Source: Bursaphelenchus xylophilus
Taxonomy: Eukaryota > Nematoda > Chromadorea > Rhabditida > Aphelenchoididae
DNA length: 64,000 nucleotides
Reading direction: 5' to 3'
Assembly (NCBI GenBank): GCA_904066235.2
Contig: CAJFCV020000005.1
Span: 4,769,501-4,833,500 of the forward strand
The notes beneath the pieces are model-generated. The model was given only the letters and a program-made list of their open reading frames with translations. It was not told the DNA's origin and ran no database searches. The position numbers and the translations under genes are program-made. Each line of letters begins with the position of its first letter. The first letter of the stretch is position 1. Positions 32,101 to 44,500 of this stretch are shown here, one piece after another.

Positions 32101-35100
32101 TCCCTTTCACCAAATCTTTTCAATTTTGATTACTTTTATCGCGCTTGCGCAATGTTTTTCGTTCATCGAGAGTTATCCGTTGAGGGAAACGAAGTCAGCC
32201 ATGTTTGTTTCGACGGGAGAAAGGGAGACGGGATCTTAAAATGCTTATTTTTTGTTTCAAATTTCAAAGGATTGAATTTATTTCCATTTTTAAACTTCTT
32301 TTTGAAGAAACGAAGATGCCGTTGGGCATGGAAAGAAAGTGTGTTTTTCTGCGCTGCAAAGAAGGGCTGCAAGTTGCCTGGGCCTTTGATTGATACAGTA
32401 GGATTCTGTAAATATTTGTACAGAATATATTTTCTGAAATATTGGATATAATTTGATAAATTTTAATATTATCCATGGCTTGTATTACGACCATGTTCTT
32501 TATTTATGTCATCATAACAACTTACGACCATTACCCGGCGGAATCAAGGTGCTAAACATCATCTGGCTAATCTGATGCTCATATGGACATGTGAAACAAA
32601 TAAAAAAAGCCTTTCCGAATACCCTTCCGACCTCCTTTTCTCGGCTTTGATTGAGTTTTGAGGACCCTCCGAGCATCGTTGCGTTGAGTTTCCCGAAAAA
32701 CAGTACAAGTAATGTGGGTAATAGACAAATGGAGACGTATGTTGTTATTCGTGTCATTCATTGGCGAAAATCTTGACAGTTTTAATCAAAAATTTCTTCA
32801 TTCATGACAACAAAAAAATTATTTTTGAGCTTTTTGTTACAGTAGTGTTGAGCTTGCAGTTTTTTATGTTAACACTTTTTTGTGGCGATCTGACCAGAAT
32901 TGTAATATTTTTATAATTTATTAATTGAGTTTTTCTTAGAAATCATCAAAAAATTCCGAAATTTACCTTTCCCATATGTGTAAACCTATTGTTCTGAGAA
33001 TCGACTACTTTTTGATGAGAACACAATTCTGAGCAGCCTGCTCCACAAGCTATAGCCTTACATTGATGACGATGGATATAATTTTCCTTTTCAAAAAGTT
33101 TAAGTTTTTAGTAGTAGCACATCAGTTTTGGTTTTACTTTGTGGGTTGTAAGGAAGGGCAACTCGGGAAAGAGGGCATTTGTGGTTTATTATTTTTCCTT
33201 GTTAAAACACATTTTTCCGTCTTGCAAATGCCTCTTCTGATTTTTGCCGTCTCAAAAAGAGTTTCAAGTTTCGGCCAACGATTGAAAATGATAGAGAACA
33301 CAACACTTCCTCCACTTTCTCCATGAGAGCTCAGGTTCGAAACTGAAGAAACTTAATCAAATTCCGTATTTTATCCAACTTTCCGTCCATTATTCTGATG
33401 CTAATATACGACTCCAATTTGCAGAAAGTGCTCGTTACATTTGCATGATCCCCTAGTTAATCCCATTTATCTTCATCTACCTTGCATCCAGCATAACTTC
33501 CCTGTCGTTTTATTATTTACAGACCATCAAATCTGGAATCATCCTCAAAATTTATCGGGTATTATAATCTAACGGCTTTTTTTCCAAAAATGCCTGCGGT
33601 CATTCCGGCCTTTTTTATCTAAAAGTTTTTATTATACATCAATTTTTTATGCATTTCGGTACAGCAGACGAACAGAGCATGTCAAAATTCACATACAGTA
33701 ATAAGTATGTGCATCTTGGCTGGAGTCATGGCATCGAAGGGGAATCGGTTGTTTTGAAATTTGGGGGTGGCCTATTTGGACAAGATTTTGCGAATGCTTC
33801 ATTTTGGAAAAGTTTTTTGAAATATGACTCGGTGCAGTTGAAGATGATCTTGTTGATAGAAATCTTCAACTTTCATCTAATGGTATGAAGATTTTACAAA
33901 TTTTTAAGCATTCTTTAAAAGTCCGTTTATCCTTTTAAAGACCTTAAAAGTCTCTAGACTTTTATCATCTACATTGTACTCCAATCACTGAAACACATTG
34001 GTTCTTTGAATTATTGTTCGGTACAGTCTCTGCACTCTGTCATATACTTCCGGCCCCGACTTTTTCTTCCAATCATTCACCCCTCCAGATCCCCCCAAAC
34101 TCCGTCCAAATCACAAATCCAAATTGCAACTTGAGAACGTCGGGCTTGATCCATAATTTCTTCTCAAAACAATTGTTCGGCCTCTGGTGTGATTATGATG
34201 AATCGGCAATTCTAAACTAAACTGACGCAAATCTCTGTCCCCTCATCTCCGCTTTTTCCCGACACACAAAAACGCCTCCGAATGCCTGAGGGTTTTTAAC
34301 TGAATTTGCCCGCAGGAATTGCAGCGTATGAAAGGTCTTTGTTGCGCGAAAATCAGTAATTTGAAATAAAATTTTTAATTGACTGTAAGATAAATAAAAA
34401 CCATTATCAGATGCTTACAGTGAGCTCTAATCATCCTTTAACTGCCAGTTTCAAAGCTTTTTAGTCCCGATGATAATGAATAATTTAGGTGCAACTTTTT
34501 TATTCGTTTCAATTGCTCCAATTCTTGTCAGGCGGCCGTTATTAATATCCGGAAGCTTTTAATTTCTCGTTGGTCCTTTTTAAGTACAGATGGTTAAATT
34601 AGGCCTTAAATCATCATAATATTTATTTTTCACTTTTTCATGACCATTTTTTAATTTTGGATGTTTTTCCGATCTCGATGAGTTTACCCAAGTCTTCTTC
34701 ATTTTTTTGTTCTGGGAGAGATTCTCTTGCCGAGACGTTGTCTGAAGTCAAGTGAACGATGATTGGGGTTTGTGGCCGTTGAGAGGGAGAATGGCCTGAG
34801 GGCGGCGATATTTTGATGAGAATTATTTTTTTAACAAAAGGAATATAGGTTTTTAAACCATGGTGCAAGTTAATTTTAGGGATTATTTTTACTTATCTAG
34901 AGTACGATTACAATTGGAGGTTGTATATTATCTCAATATTCAAGCTTCTTGTGGAGCTTCCGAAACCATTCAAGCAGTAGTGCTAAAATCAATTTACTCT
35001 GCGGTATCACTTACAGTCTTCTTGTGTGGCATTAACTGATGACCTCAGCCGTCCTCTCACGTATTTTCGTTTCGAGTTTTATTCAATATCCGGTGAGATT

Positions 35101-35864
35101 AAGCCAGATACGTTCTATGTTTAGAAAAGAGAGGGACGCTCTTCAAGAAGTCAAAAGTTTTTTGTCTTAATAAGCATAATTTGTTGTTTTCCGCTTTTTC
35201 GGACTCAATTTGACACATCATATTCAATGAGGGGGTGGAAAGCACTTTGTTTTATTAGTGTTAAACGTAGATTACGTAGGTATTGTACACAAAATTAAGC
35301 TACGTTATATTTTTATATTGTAGGTTATGCCATTCCGTCAATCTGAATAGTCATGAGCTACAAAAAAATACCGGGTCATAAATTATCTGGCCGCCATTTG
35401 AGGAATTGCCCGCACATTGTTTTCCCTGGATTAGGACTCCTTAAGGGCCAAAAGATCGATGAATGAATTTTTGTGCCTGGGGCAGAAGATGCCGCCTTAT
35501 GCCTTGCTTTGATTTCCCATCTTTTCCAATTGTATTTTGCATCTTTATTTTATTTTTAAGCGCCTTTATCTAGTATTTCGACCTTATTCATGTTCTCCCT
35601 GAGCAATTATTGCGACAAACGGCAAATTCTCTAAAACCCCCGGCCCGATCCTCATCATAAATGCGAATTCTTATCGTGTAATTAATTCCATGACGTTGTG
35701 GCCAAGTCATCCATGAAGTTTCCATGCCCATGTACCCCTTCGTATCTTCTTCTTACCCATGTTCTTGTTCCTTTTTCAGTGGAAGACAAAGAGAACGTCC
35801 CAATCCCAGTGACCTTGCAACGTGCTCCCTAACCCTGAGAGCATGTCCTGACTACAATGGCCTC
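32101..35864. other. 3.8 kb mostly non-coding stretch
   Basis: Upstream of two divergent genes (protease, minus; receptor subunit, plus). One minus-strand frame, 32757-32512, starts with a signal-like sequence (MTRITTYVSICLLPTLLVLF) and has a GTAAGT donor near its end, so it might be the first exon of a small secreted protein; I could not find its next exon. A frame at 34868-34638 ends in a Lys/Glu-rich peptide but lacks an ATG. The rest is AT-rich. A TTTTTCAG acceptor at 35779 probably opens the receptor's 5' UTR exon. Confidence 0.4.
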
Positions 35865-38329
35865 ATGAATCCCTCACCTTTTGGCCGACTTTTCGAAACG
35901 GGTCGACTCTTGTTCATGTTGTTGTTGATGAGTTTCTTCTTTCTGCTGTTCGCGGATGTGGAAGCGGGTGTTCGCGGCAATGAATCGCCTTCTTTGTTAA
36001 CTACGGTGCCTTCCAATGAGGCCTATAATAAGCCTCGGCGGAATCCGATTCGGGTAAGTATTAAATGTCCAAGTTTTTGTTCCGTTCGACAGCTTGTCAT
36101 TGTCAATATTTGTGGTCGTAATATTTTACCATCACCGTAACCCTTTTGCCGGACTCCATGTGCTTTGCTCCTTCCCTTTCCTGTTGTCCAAAATTGACCT
36201 CAATTCCAGTTTAAGATCTCCAAAGAATCATCGCGCAATCAACGGCATATGCGACGATTATACGACGATTTGTTTGCGGATTACGAACGAGAGATTCGGC
36301 CCGTTGCCAACGACTCCATGCCATTGACAGTGGTCATTCAATTCTGGCTGAAGCAGATTCTAAAGATTGACGAGCGAGATCAGACCATCAAATGTTATCT
36401 CTGGCTGGAGTTATATTGGACGGACGAGTTATTGAAATGGAATCCATCTGATTATGGGGGTCTGGACCGGATGCATGTGCCATCCACGAAGATTTGGAGA
36501 CCCGATATTCTCGTTTACAATAACGCGAATATGAATATTGAGGACAACGAAGTTGAGACGAATGCAATCATCAAAGCGAATGGGGATGTGACCTTATTCC
36601 GGGCCATGATCACTGACATCACTTGCACATTATCACTGAGTTTGTTTCCATTCGACCAGGTGAGTTTGTGTGGATTTTCAAATGAATGAGTTATCAGATT
36701 CAAGTCATCATCAGGATATAGTTTATAAGTGCAATCTTGTTGTGTCGTTTATATTTCCGTTCTTTGAGCCATTCCCCGTCACACTTTGACCTCAGGGGAT
36801 TAGACGACAACTGTTCCTTTCACTTAGTCGTTTAAAGCGTATGTAAGATGACACTTTTTCCTGTAAGTATAGTGTTGGGAGTTCGAAACGAAAAGAAAAG
36901 TGCTAAAAATCAAAGAATGCAAATGTGAAAGTAATATTCTCAAACAAAACAGTAAAACAATTACTTTCAGCAAGTTTGTTATCTGACATTTGCTTCGTGG
37001 AGCATGGATGGGAGTAAGATGCTTCTTTTCCCATCCAATTCATCCGACAACCTCGAATTATACATCAGAAATACGGAATGGGAACTAACCGATTTCTCGG
37101 TCAAGATGTACGAAAAGAGATACGAATGTTGTCCATATGCTTTCCCCGACATTACGTACTTCATGGTCCTGAAGAGATCACCGTCTTATTACATCTTCAC
37201 GTAAGCGGTCATTAGCTGCACATAGCTGAGTCCACGTAATCAAAAACTTTATTTTTCTAGGTTGATCATCCCCTCAACTTTTATCACGGTCGTCACCATT
37301 GTCGGGTTCTTCACTCCCCATTCAACTACTGGCGAGAACACTGAGAAAGTCAGTCTGGGAGTGAATGCGTTGTTATCAATGAGCATAATTAGTAAGTTAG
37401 ATTCTTTTATATATCATCTATGAAATCTAATCTAAAAAATCGTTTGTGTTTCAGTGATGATGGTGTCCGGAGAAGTTCCTGCAACTTCCGAAGTGATCCC
37501 CTTAATTGGAAAGTATTATATTGGTCTCATCTTCCTCATTTTCGGGGCCGCGTTTACCACAACCATAACCCTTGCTTATCAGATGAGAGGCAATTCGGGG
37601 ACTCCAATGTCTGCTCGGATGAAACATCTGCTCTTCGAAAAACTGGCCAAAAGTCCTCTTGGCTACTGGTTCTTCGCTGTTCAAATCGACAGAAAAAACA
37701 AGTACAGTAATCGACCAAAAGGGGGACCCCGGAGCAAAGAAGTGAGTTACCGTAACCCTTGATATGATTACTTTTTTAGAATCACACCTACATCTTCGAT
37801 AATGTGTGCATTCCATCGGAGAACAATGTAAATTCTGATGGATTGAATTCTGTTCATGTAAACTCTACAAATACGCCAAATATAAATGCAAATGGGCTCA
37901 AATTAAAGCATCGGGTAATCAAGAAAGACTCAAAAAAGACCAAATTAATACAAATGGATGAGATTGGGAAGGAACAGAACGAAGTGGACAAGAATCCATT
38001 GACGGAAGCCACAGAAACTTTGATAAATGGACATAGTTTCTGGACAAATCGACTGTACGAATGCATGAGTAAGATCGACGAGTCGATCAGCAGAAGTGAG
38101 TAGTTGATATTAAGAAGTTACCGTATATTATTTCAAAATTAAACTCAAACTTGCAGCGCATCAACAACGAGTTATCGAGTTTGAATGGGAACAGGGAACG
38201 CGGATAATCGAACGGATCATTATGATCTTCTACGTGACCCTGACCCTCGGCTTTGCCTTCTTCATGTTGGGTGGATCGGGTGAGGACATTCGATTAACAG
38301 AAGAAGTAATGGATCGTGTCAAGCGGTGA
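35865..38329 (+). CDS. nicotinic acetylcholine receptor alpha-type subunit
   Basis: Complete Cys-loop channel subunit. Seven exons (35865-36053, 36210-36659, 36971-37200, 37261-37391, 37455-37741, 37780-38095, 38157-38329) encode 591 residues. The start gives a signal segment (LLFMLLLMSFFFLLFADVEA). The Cys-loop is at residues 202-216 (CTLSLSLFPFDQQVC) and loop C has vicinal cysteines at 266-267 (RYECCPY). M1 starts YYIFTLIIPSTF, M2 reads EKVSLGVNALLSMSIIMMMV, and M4 is near the C-terminus (IIMIFYVTLTLGFAFFMLGG). The M3-M4 loop is long, basic and Asn-rich. The M1-M2 region (GFFTPHSTTGENTEK) is like worm DEG-3/DES-2-type subunits, but I do not assign an orthologue. It is convergent with the phosphate carrier. 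Confidence 0.92.
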
Positions 38330-38692
38330 TCCCACAAACAGTGCCTCCATGACAGCTCACAATTCACACAAAATAATGAAAATCAGGTCATTGGGTCACG
38401 GCGGATGGCCGCGACTTCTGTTGCACATACTTATATATCGGTTTTTATTGTCTCTTATCATGAAACGTGTTCAAAACTTTGTCCCAGACTCGTACTGCGG
38501 ACCTACTTCTACCCTCCTTGGTCAAAATTATTCTCAGCCTTCTCGCAGTATGTATGTCTAAACGTGCGTTCTGTTGAATTTCCCGGTGTAAATACGCTTT
38601 TGGACATATTACAGTAACGCTTATCTCCTTTCTAGATAATAAATCATCTAAAAGAACACCCGGTTACACAAACAGTTATCCAGTCAATGCTT

Positions 38693-40041
38693 TTATTTTT
38701 CGGCCTTTCTCTTCAACGATTCGGGCATTGATGGCAATGGGGGACGTTCTAGATGAAGAGCCAGCTTCACAGAATCGACTACAAAGAGTTGACAAGCAGC
38801 GATGGAGCCAATCATCAGGATCCTGGTCGCCAATCCCGTCCAGATTCCGCGCCATCCTAACTGTTTGCAGACGTCACGAAATTCAGATTCCGGATTCTTG
38901 TAGAGTTGAGAGACGATGACGTCGGGAGGATGGGAACAAATGGCACTCACGACACCTGGACTCATTACGTAACATTACAAAAGAAATGGATATGTAATCG
39001 GAAGTAAAAATAAATTACCTGCAGAAATTCCAGCCAACAAGCTAATCTGGAGTTGCTCTACCTTCGAACACTGTGCTTTGGGCTTCTTGAAAAGATTGTG
39101 CAAGAAGTCCACGGCGTATTCGTAACATACAAATTTCGAAACGGTATACGGTATCTGTAATGAAAAATAATTTCAAGAAGTTTTGATAGCTTTAATCTCA
39201 AGCTAAAGTTTATAATCTACCTGTCTCATCCAAAGTGCCGGTAATCCTTTGAAAAGTCCGTGGGTCCCTTCAATCCTGGCTATGGCCGGAAGGCATTTCA
39301 GCATTTGAGCTGGGGTTCCGGGACGAGTCTGAGTTCGGATCTTGGCGGCTTCAAACGGAGCCAACGCAACATCTCCAACAGCTTCAGCTAGTCCAGCTGA
39401 AGCGGCGAAGATTATCATCTTGTAATTGTAGGCATGTTCGGGTCCAACGGTTTCAGAAATAAACTTTTTGAAACTCTGAAGAAATAATATCATATCAAAA
39501 AGATCTCCGTACTTCATAAAATCCGAACTTGGCGAAACCTTGTGCGCCATAACCAATCAAAGTCGGGGCCCATCCCCTGGCCAGACCACGGATTCCCTCT
39601 TCCTTCAGGGTCACTCGATAAGCCGTCTGGAGATCCGGGAACTTCTTGTGATCAACCTGAAACCACCTTCTGTCTATTTTAGCCACTCAAACAAAAAGAT
39701 GACAAATGAGTACTTGCCTGAATTCTGCACTTGAGAACATCCAACGGAGTGCTCAGAAGATGACTTCCCCCACAAACCAAAGTTCCAGCCAGTCCAGATA
39801 CCACCAAATACTCCCCCGTCCCCACTTTGACCATCCTCGGCTTCTTTTCGCCATCGGTGGCTAATCCAACTGCACGGCTAGCCTTCCTTTTCAGCTCATC
39901 CTCTTTTTCAATAATATCTCTCAATTCCCGTGTAATTGTAATATCACAATTGCTGTCATATCCCTTTCTCTTGGCATAATCGAGTATCTGCTCTACATCG
40001 ATCTTCCTCTTCTTCGGCTCTTCAGGACATTGCATTCCCAT
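38693..40041 (-). CDS. mitochondrial phosphate carrier (SLC25A3-like)
   Basis: Inner-membrane carrier importing phosphate with protons for ATP synthesis. Five exons (40041-39718, 39656-39513, 39475-39221, 39154-39019, 38955-38693) encode 373 residues. Three SLC25 repeats are marked by PLDVLKCRIQ, PFEAAKIRTQ and a degenerate third PPDVIVSQL. WAPTLIGYGAQGFAKFGFYE and the IPYTVSKFVCYE block are typical of phosphate carriers. The first intron has a perfect GC donor (CAG then GCAAGT). Unusually, about 69 residues precede the first repeat; they are charged (KKRKIDVEQILDYAKRKGYD) and not like a normal presequence. The frame upstream of the chosen ATG is open but has no earlier ATG nearby. Confidence 0.9.
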
Positions 40042-40318
40042 CTCGCCTGGATTGTCGGAGAAGGAGAGCCAGGTCAAAAACTTAGCCCAGTTCAGTTTGG
40101 TAAGTAATTAGTAGTCAGTGGATGAGAAATCAGTAGGACCACACCAATAAGTGATCCCGAAATAATTTAAAATGAGCATTAGCGATGTAATACTCCATTT
40201 GAATTTTTTTCTCATGTAGAGGATTTTTGATTGACGATTTTCCTCGTGTTTTAACGATAGCAACGTCGACTGTGGAAATCTTCAGTGGGTTTGCTGCACA
40301 TGTTTTTTTATATCAATT

Positions 40319-40729
40319 TTAGATACGGTAAAAAAAAGCAAATTCTTCTAACCCGTTCACACTCATCCCCGACCACCGTTTTTTGAGGTTTGAGGGACTC
40401 AAAGGATTATTCGAATACAACTTCCGTTTAATACCAAAAAGCGACATCACTTCGACTCTGCTCTCAGTTGCTTTACGTTTTGATATTTGTAATTGAGCTG
40501 TCAGTCCTCTGCAACCATTGTTATATAGCATTATTACGACGGCTATGTGGTCCATCTTGCCGACTTGGATTAGGGCAAGAAACCAGAAAGCGCGGGCCAA
40601 AAAGTGCAGAAGATGTCGCCGAAGGTTTGTAAATATTCGAATAGAGGCGCTTTGGCTTCTTTGTTTGATCAGCTTGGATTCGAGGCCATTTCGTGAGTGG
40701 GACGAGCTTTGATTGCGTAATCGAGCCAT
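40319..40729 (-). CDS. hypothetical 136-residue frame
   Basis: Single open frame with an Arg/Ser-rich N-terminus, a hydrophobic stretch (HLLHFLARAFWFLALIQVG), then a basic part ending FAFFYRI. No recognised domain and no flanking splice signals. It lies alone in the 1.46 kb between the phosphate carrier and the first Numb exon; the remainder of that gap shows nothing. Could be a small membrane protein or chance. Confidence 0.25.
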   Translation of the reverse strand: MARLRNQSSSHSRNGLESKLIKQRSQSASIRIFTNLRRHLLHFLARAFWFLALIQVGKMDHIAVVIMLYNNGCRGLTAQLQISKRKATESRVEVMSLFGIKRKLYSNNPLSPSNLKKRWSGMSVNGLEEFAFFYRI

Positions 40730-41500
40730 TTATCAGACATAAAGTTGAGTTTTGTTTAATCAACCAGAAATTCTTTCAAATTCCGGTGGATCTCCCAGGA
40801 TTTGTGTGATTACTTGCACCAAATCAAGTTCCTCATCTCTTTCTCCGGAATATTCCTCTCCCTGATCACTTTGGTGACAAATCAGCCGCTTTCCGTATTG
40901 CGTAAAGTTTAATTGACCCGCCTGACATAACCATGAGCAAAGTTTCCAGACATTCCCTTTTCCAACTCCATGATTCTCCGTTCCGATCTCTTCATGACCA
41001 AATTGTCATCCCGAAAATCTCCCGCAAACACCTGTCGGTTGGATTATTTATCAATTAATTGACATTTCCGTTAATCAGTCGCATCGAAGACCATTTTCTG
41101 CCCCGATCTTTCATATTTTCTCTTTCTCTGCTCCCTATTTAGTTCGCCACATGTCTCAGAAAAAGTTCTTATAGCTAGTCTAATGTCTTTTGCCCGTTAA
41201 CCTGATGGGAAACCGCGCAAAAGGTCGTTCGAGACCCGCAGAAAAACCTCAGACACTTTCCAGTGGCTGTTCTGAACTTTGAATCTGTTAAATCAGCCGC
41301 TTTTTCTCTTCCCGTCTCCTTCAGATTCGCGGTCTCTGCGGGAAGGGCGCTTTTCTCTTTTTGAGGCTTTTGTTTTTTGTACAAAAGATATTTGTATTTG
41401 AATTCCTTTCCGCTCTTATCAGTCCCTGTTAAGGCCCCACTCGAACAAAATTTGAATTCCTTTTTTTATTATACGCAGCGATCGTCGCGGCTGAAGAAAG

Positions 41501-44500
41501 ATGCCGTTCCGCCGTAAAAAGTGAGTTTGCCAACTACCTTTTGCAGTGCTTCTACTAGTCCAGCAAAAAAGTCCGCGGAATGGATTTCGCACCCCGCACA
41601 GTGCAGTTTCGAATCAGAACAGTGCAGACCCCGCGATTGACTTTTCGCACCGTGCATTTGGATTTTGCACAGTGCAAATGCCAAAATCGGCACTGTGCGG
41701 CCATTTCTGGGCTTTTCGCACAGTGCAAGTTGGATTTCTGTTTCGCCTTGGAAATCGCAGCGATTTTTGAAGGAAAATTGAAATTTCTTGCGACATGTCG
41801 CCGAAATTGGGGCTGCCGCTTGGGAAATCGTTCGTTTTTTGACTTGATTGCACAGTGCGGGATGATTTTGAGGGGAAAAAAGCACATGTGCGCACAGTGC
41901 AGCCCAAAGTTTCCTTCGGTTTGCACTGTGCGGGGCTCCGGAGATTCAGCTTTTTACTGTGTAATCTTGAATTAATGATAGTAAATTTACACTTGAAAGA
42001 CTCAGAATATATTATTGAGTCAATAAAGTTGTCAACACCTTTGTAGAGTCAAAATATGATCTTTTTTCGCAAAAAATGCACTCAAAAAGTGCAAAAATTA
42101 CTGTATGACAACATTTTTGGTCTAAAACAACCCTAGAAAACGCCACTGAACACGCAATCCTTTCTACAGTCATCATTTTATAATTATCATGCATTTTAGT
42201 CGAGCAATGTCCTAATTTACTGCAGTTTTTTAACCTCCTAAGCGTAATTTGAAGTCCGCACTGTGCATCCAACCGGGGAGCCAACCGCACCGTGCGCCGT
42301 CGCCGAAATCCGGCCGAAACCGAGCGCACCGTGCAAACCTAAAAAAAGGGGACTTTTTGCACTGTGCAATGACTTTGAAACGGCTTTTCGCACTGTGCGC
42401 CCAATTCCGTCGCGCGCACCCTATAATTTGCACTGTGCGCGCCGAAAAATGCACAGTGCATGCGCGAACAGCACAGTGCAGCCATTCCGCGGACTTTTTT
42501 GCTGGACTAGTACTATTACGCTTTTTCAAAAGTGCAGACACATTTTCCGGCCTTTTTTGCAACCGCACCGTGCATGTTGCGCGACGCGATGCTTTTCGAA
42601 ACATTTTGCACTGTGCAATTTCTTTTCGCACGCCCAAAATTCGCGGAGACTCAGCTGAGAAAAGCTTGCGTCGCAGCGATATGTCAGCGATATCCGGTTG
42701 CACAGTGCAAAAGGTCAAATGCACCCCGCAAAAAGGGGTTTTGTGCACGGTGCGGCCCACGACAAAATGTGTCTGCACTTTTGAAAAAGCGTAATAGTCC
42801 TTCCGGAAAGTCGCCGGACTGATTTTTGACGTTTGCACTGTGCGAAAAAAGTCAGGGTGCGAGCGACAGCCCCAAAAAGCCTATTGCACAGTGCAAAAAG
42901 CCAAAAATTGCACAGTGCAAAGTGAACTTTCGATTTCGCAGAGTGCATGTCGCCGATTTCCGTCCGGCGACTTTCCGGAAGGACTAGTACTTTTGTAGTG
43001 CTATTGTTCTGTAATCAAAAAATATTTTGCCTTAATACCATTACAAAATGGGTTTATACATTAATGACCCAACAACAACCGTTTAGTTATAGACTATTTA
43101 TATTCCAGAATATTCAAATCGCTGATGGTTTCGCATATAAATCGTGCTCTTCACCTCGAGTGACGGATCCTTTTATCGTAAATAGAGCTATGCGTTAGGT
43201 AACCACACTAAAGTGGCCAAATTCTAGGCTTGTTTCTGAAAGAGCATAATTCCGTGTAAGTTCCCTAGGGCGCTAAATTTTTACGACAAATTAATCTTCT
43301 AAAAAAGTTGAAAACATTATGATGGCAGGGTGAGCAGACGCCTAAACTTGATAGATCCCACCAATTTTATGGCCAACAGACATTTGGCCCGGACTTTTTG
43401 GATCATGTTTTATTCGAGACAAAGGTGTTTTCGTTTAGAGAAGGGGCTTTTCTCCACAAAAAAGAGAGCTAACCCGAATGTTTGTTGGGCCGTTTCTATT
43501 ACACCTCCGGCTCTTTTATACATCGGATTACATTTTTCTGTTCCTCCAGGGCTCTTTTTCCTTTCCGTTTTCCAATCTGGGGGAGATTTTCCGACAAGTT
43601 ATGCGACTATAGAACAAATTACTTTAGGAAAGTGAATCTGAAAAGGTGTTTTGGGAGTCGACATCGTATTTTCGTGTTTTTTTTTGTCTTGTGAATATCT
43701 CCGGGATGTTCGGCGAAATCCAATTTGTTTTCTCCGGATTCTCCGTTCGTTCTTTTCGTAAAACATGTTTAAACTTGGCCATCCCCGTCCTCTTATTTCA
43801 AGCTCGATTTGTTTGACCTCAAATGGCCATCATGACATGGTTTAAAAGTGACGTAGATCTTTTGCAACATTCACTTTCGGCTTTTCTATATTTTCATGAT
43901 AGGAATTTCCAGCCTGTTTTCGTTCTCCAACAGCCTATTATAATGTCATAACAAATGTTTTCAGGAGCTCTTCAAAACCAGCAAACACGGCCCAGAAGAT
44001 GGTTAACGCCGCTTCCACGGCCGGCGCCAATGCCGTGGAGAACACGGTAATCGGGGCCAATGTGATGGTCACTGAAGGCGGGAATGTCCTCAAACGAGGG
44101 TGGGCCCGGTTATCAAGACGAAAGTCGAAGAAAAAAGACATAGCCAGGATAGTAGACGAGAAAGAGGAAGATCATGAAATGGAGCATGATCATATAGAAG
44201 AGCAGCCATCCAGCAGTGGGATCAATGGGATTAATGGCCAAGGATTGGAGAAAAAGTAAGCGAAGCAAAGAAAATTATTAGGAGATCAATACATTTACGT
44301 CCCATTACCTCCCTCGGAACCTTCCTTATCCTTACCTTGGACAGCAAGGTCAAGAAGAGGGAATTCTTCGTCATCTTTGGCCCTCTTTTTATTTATGACA
44401 CGATAGGTTCTCCTCGTAATCGTCTCCACGAAAGCAGTGCCGAATTTCGTAAATTTTTCCATTTCCGAGCTGAATGTGTTCAACTCAGACCTGTCTAACA

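Noticed and set aside
34638..34868. Minus-strand frame ending in a Lys/Glu-rich peptide
   Set aside because: Protein-like composition but no ATG and no convincing neighbouring exon.
41555..42838. Long frames (up to 202 codons) on both strands through the palindrome array
   Set aside because: They exist because the GCACNGTGC motif has no stop in several frames; the peptides are just repeats of HCA, TVQ, AQC and similar.
41553..42989. CRISPR-like appearance of a short repeat with variable spacers
   Set aside because: The host is a eukaryote, the repeat is only 9 bases, spacing is irregular, and there are no cas genes.
43330..43635. 101-codon plus-strand frame in the Numb intron
   Set aside because: No motif, no splice support, and unlike its neighbours in composition.
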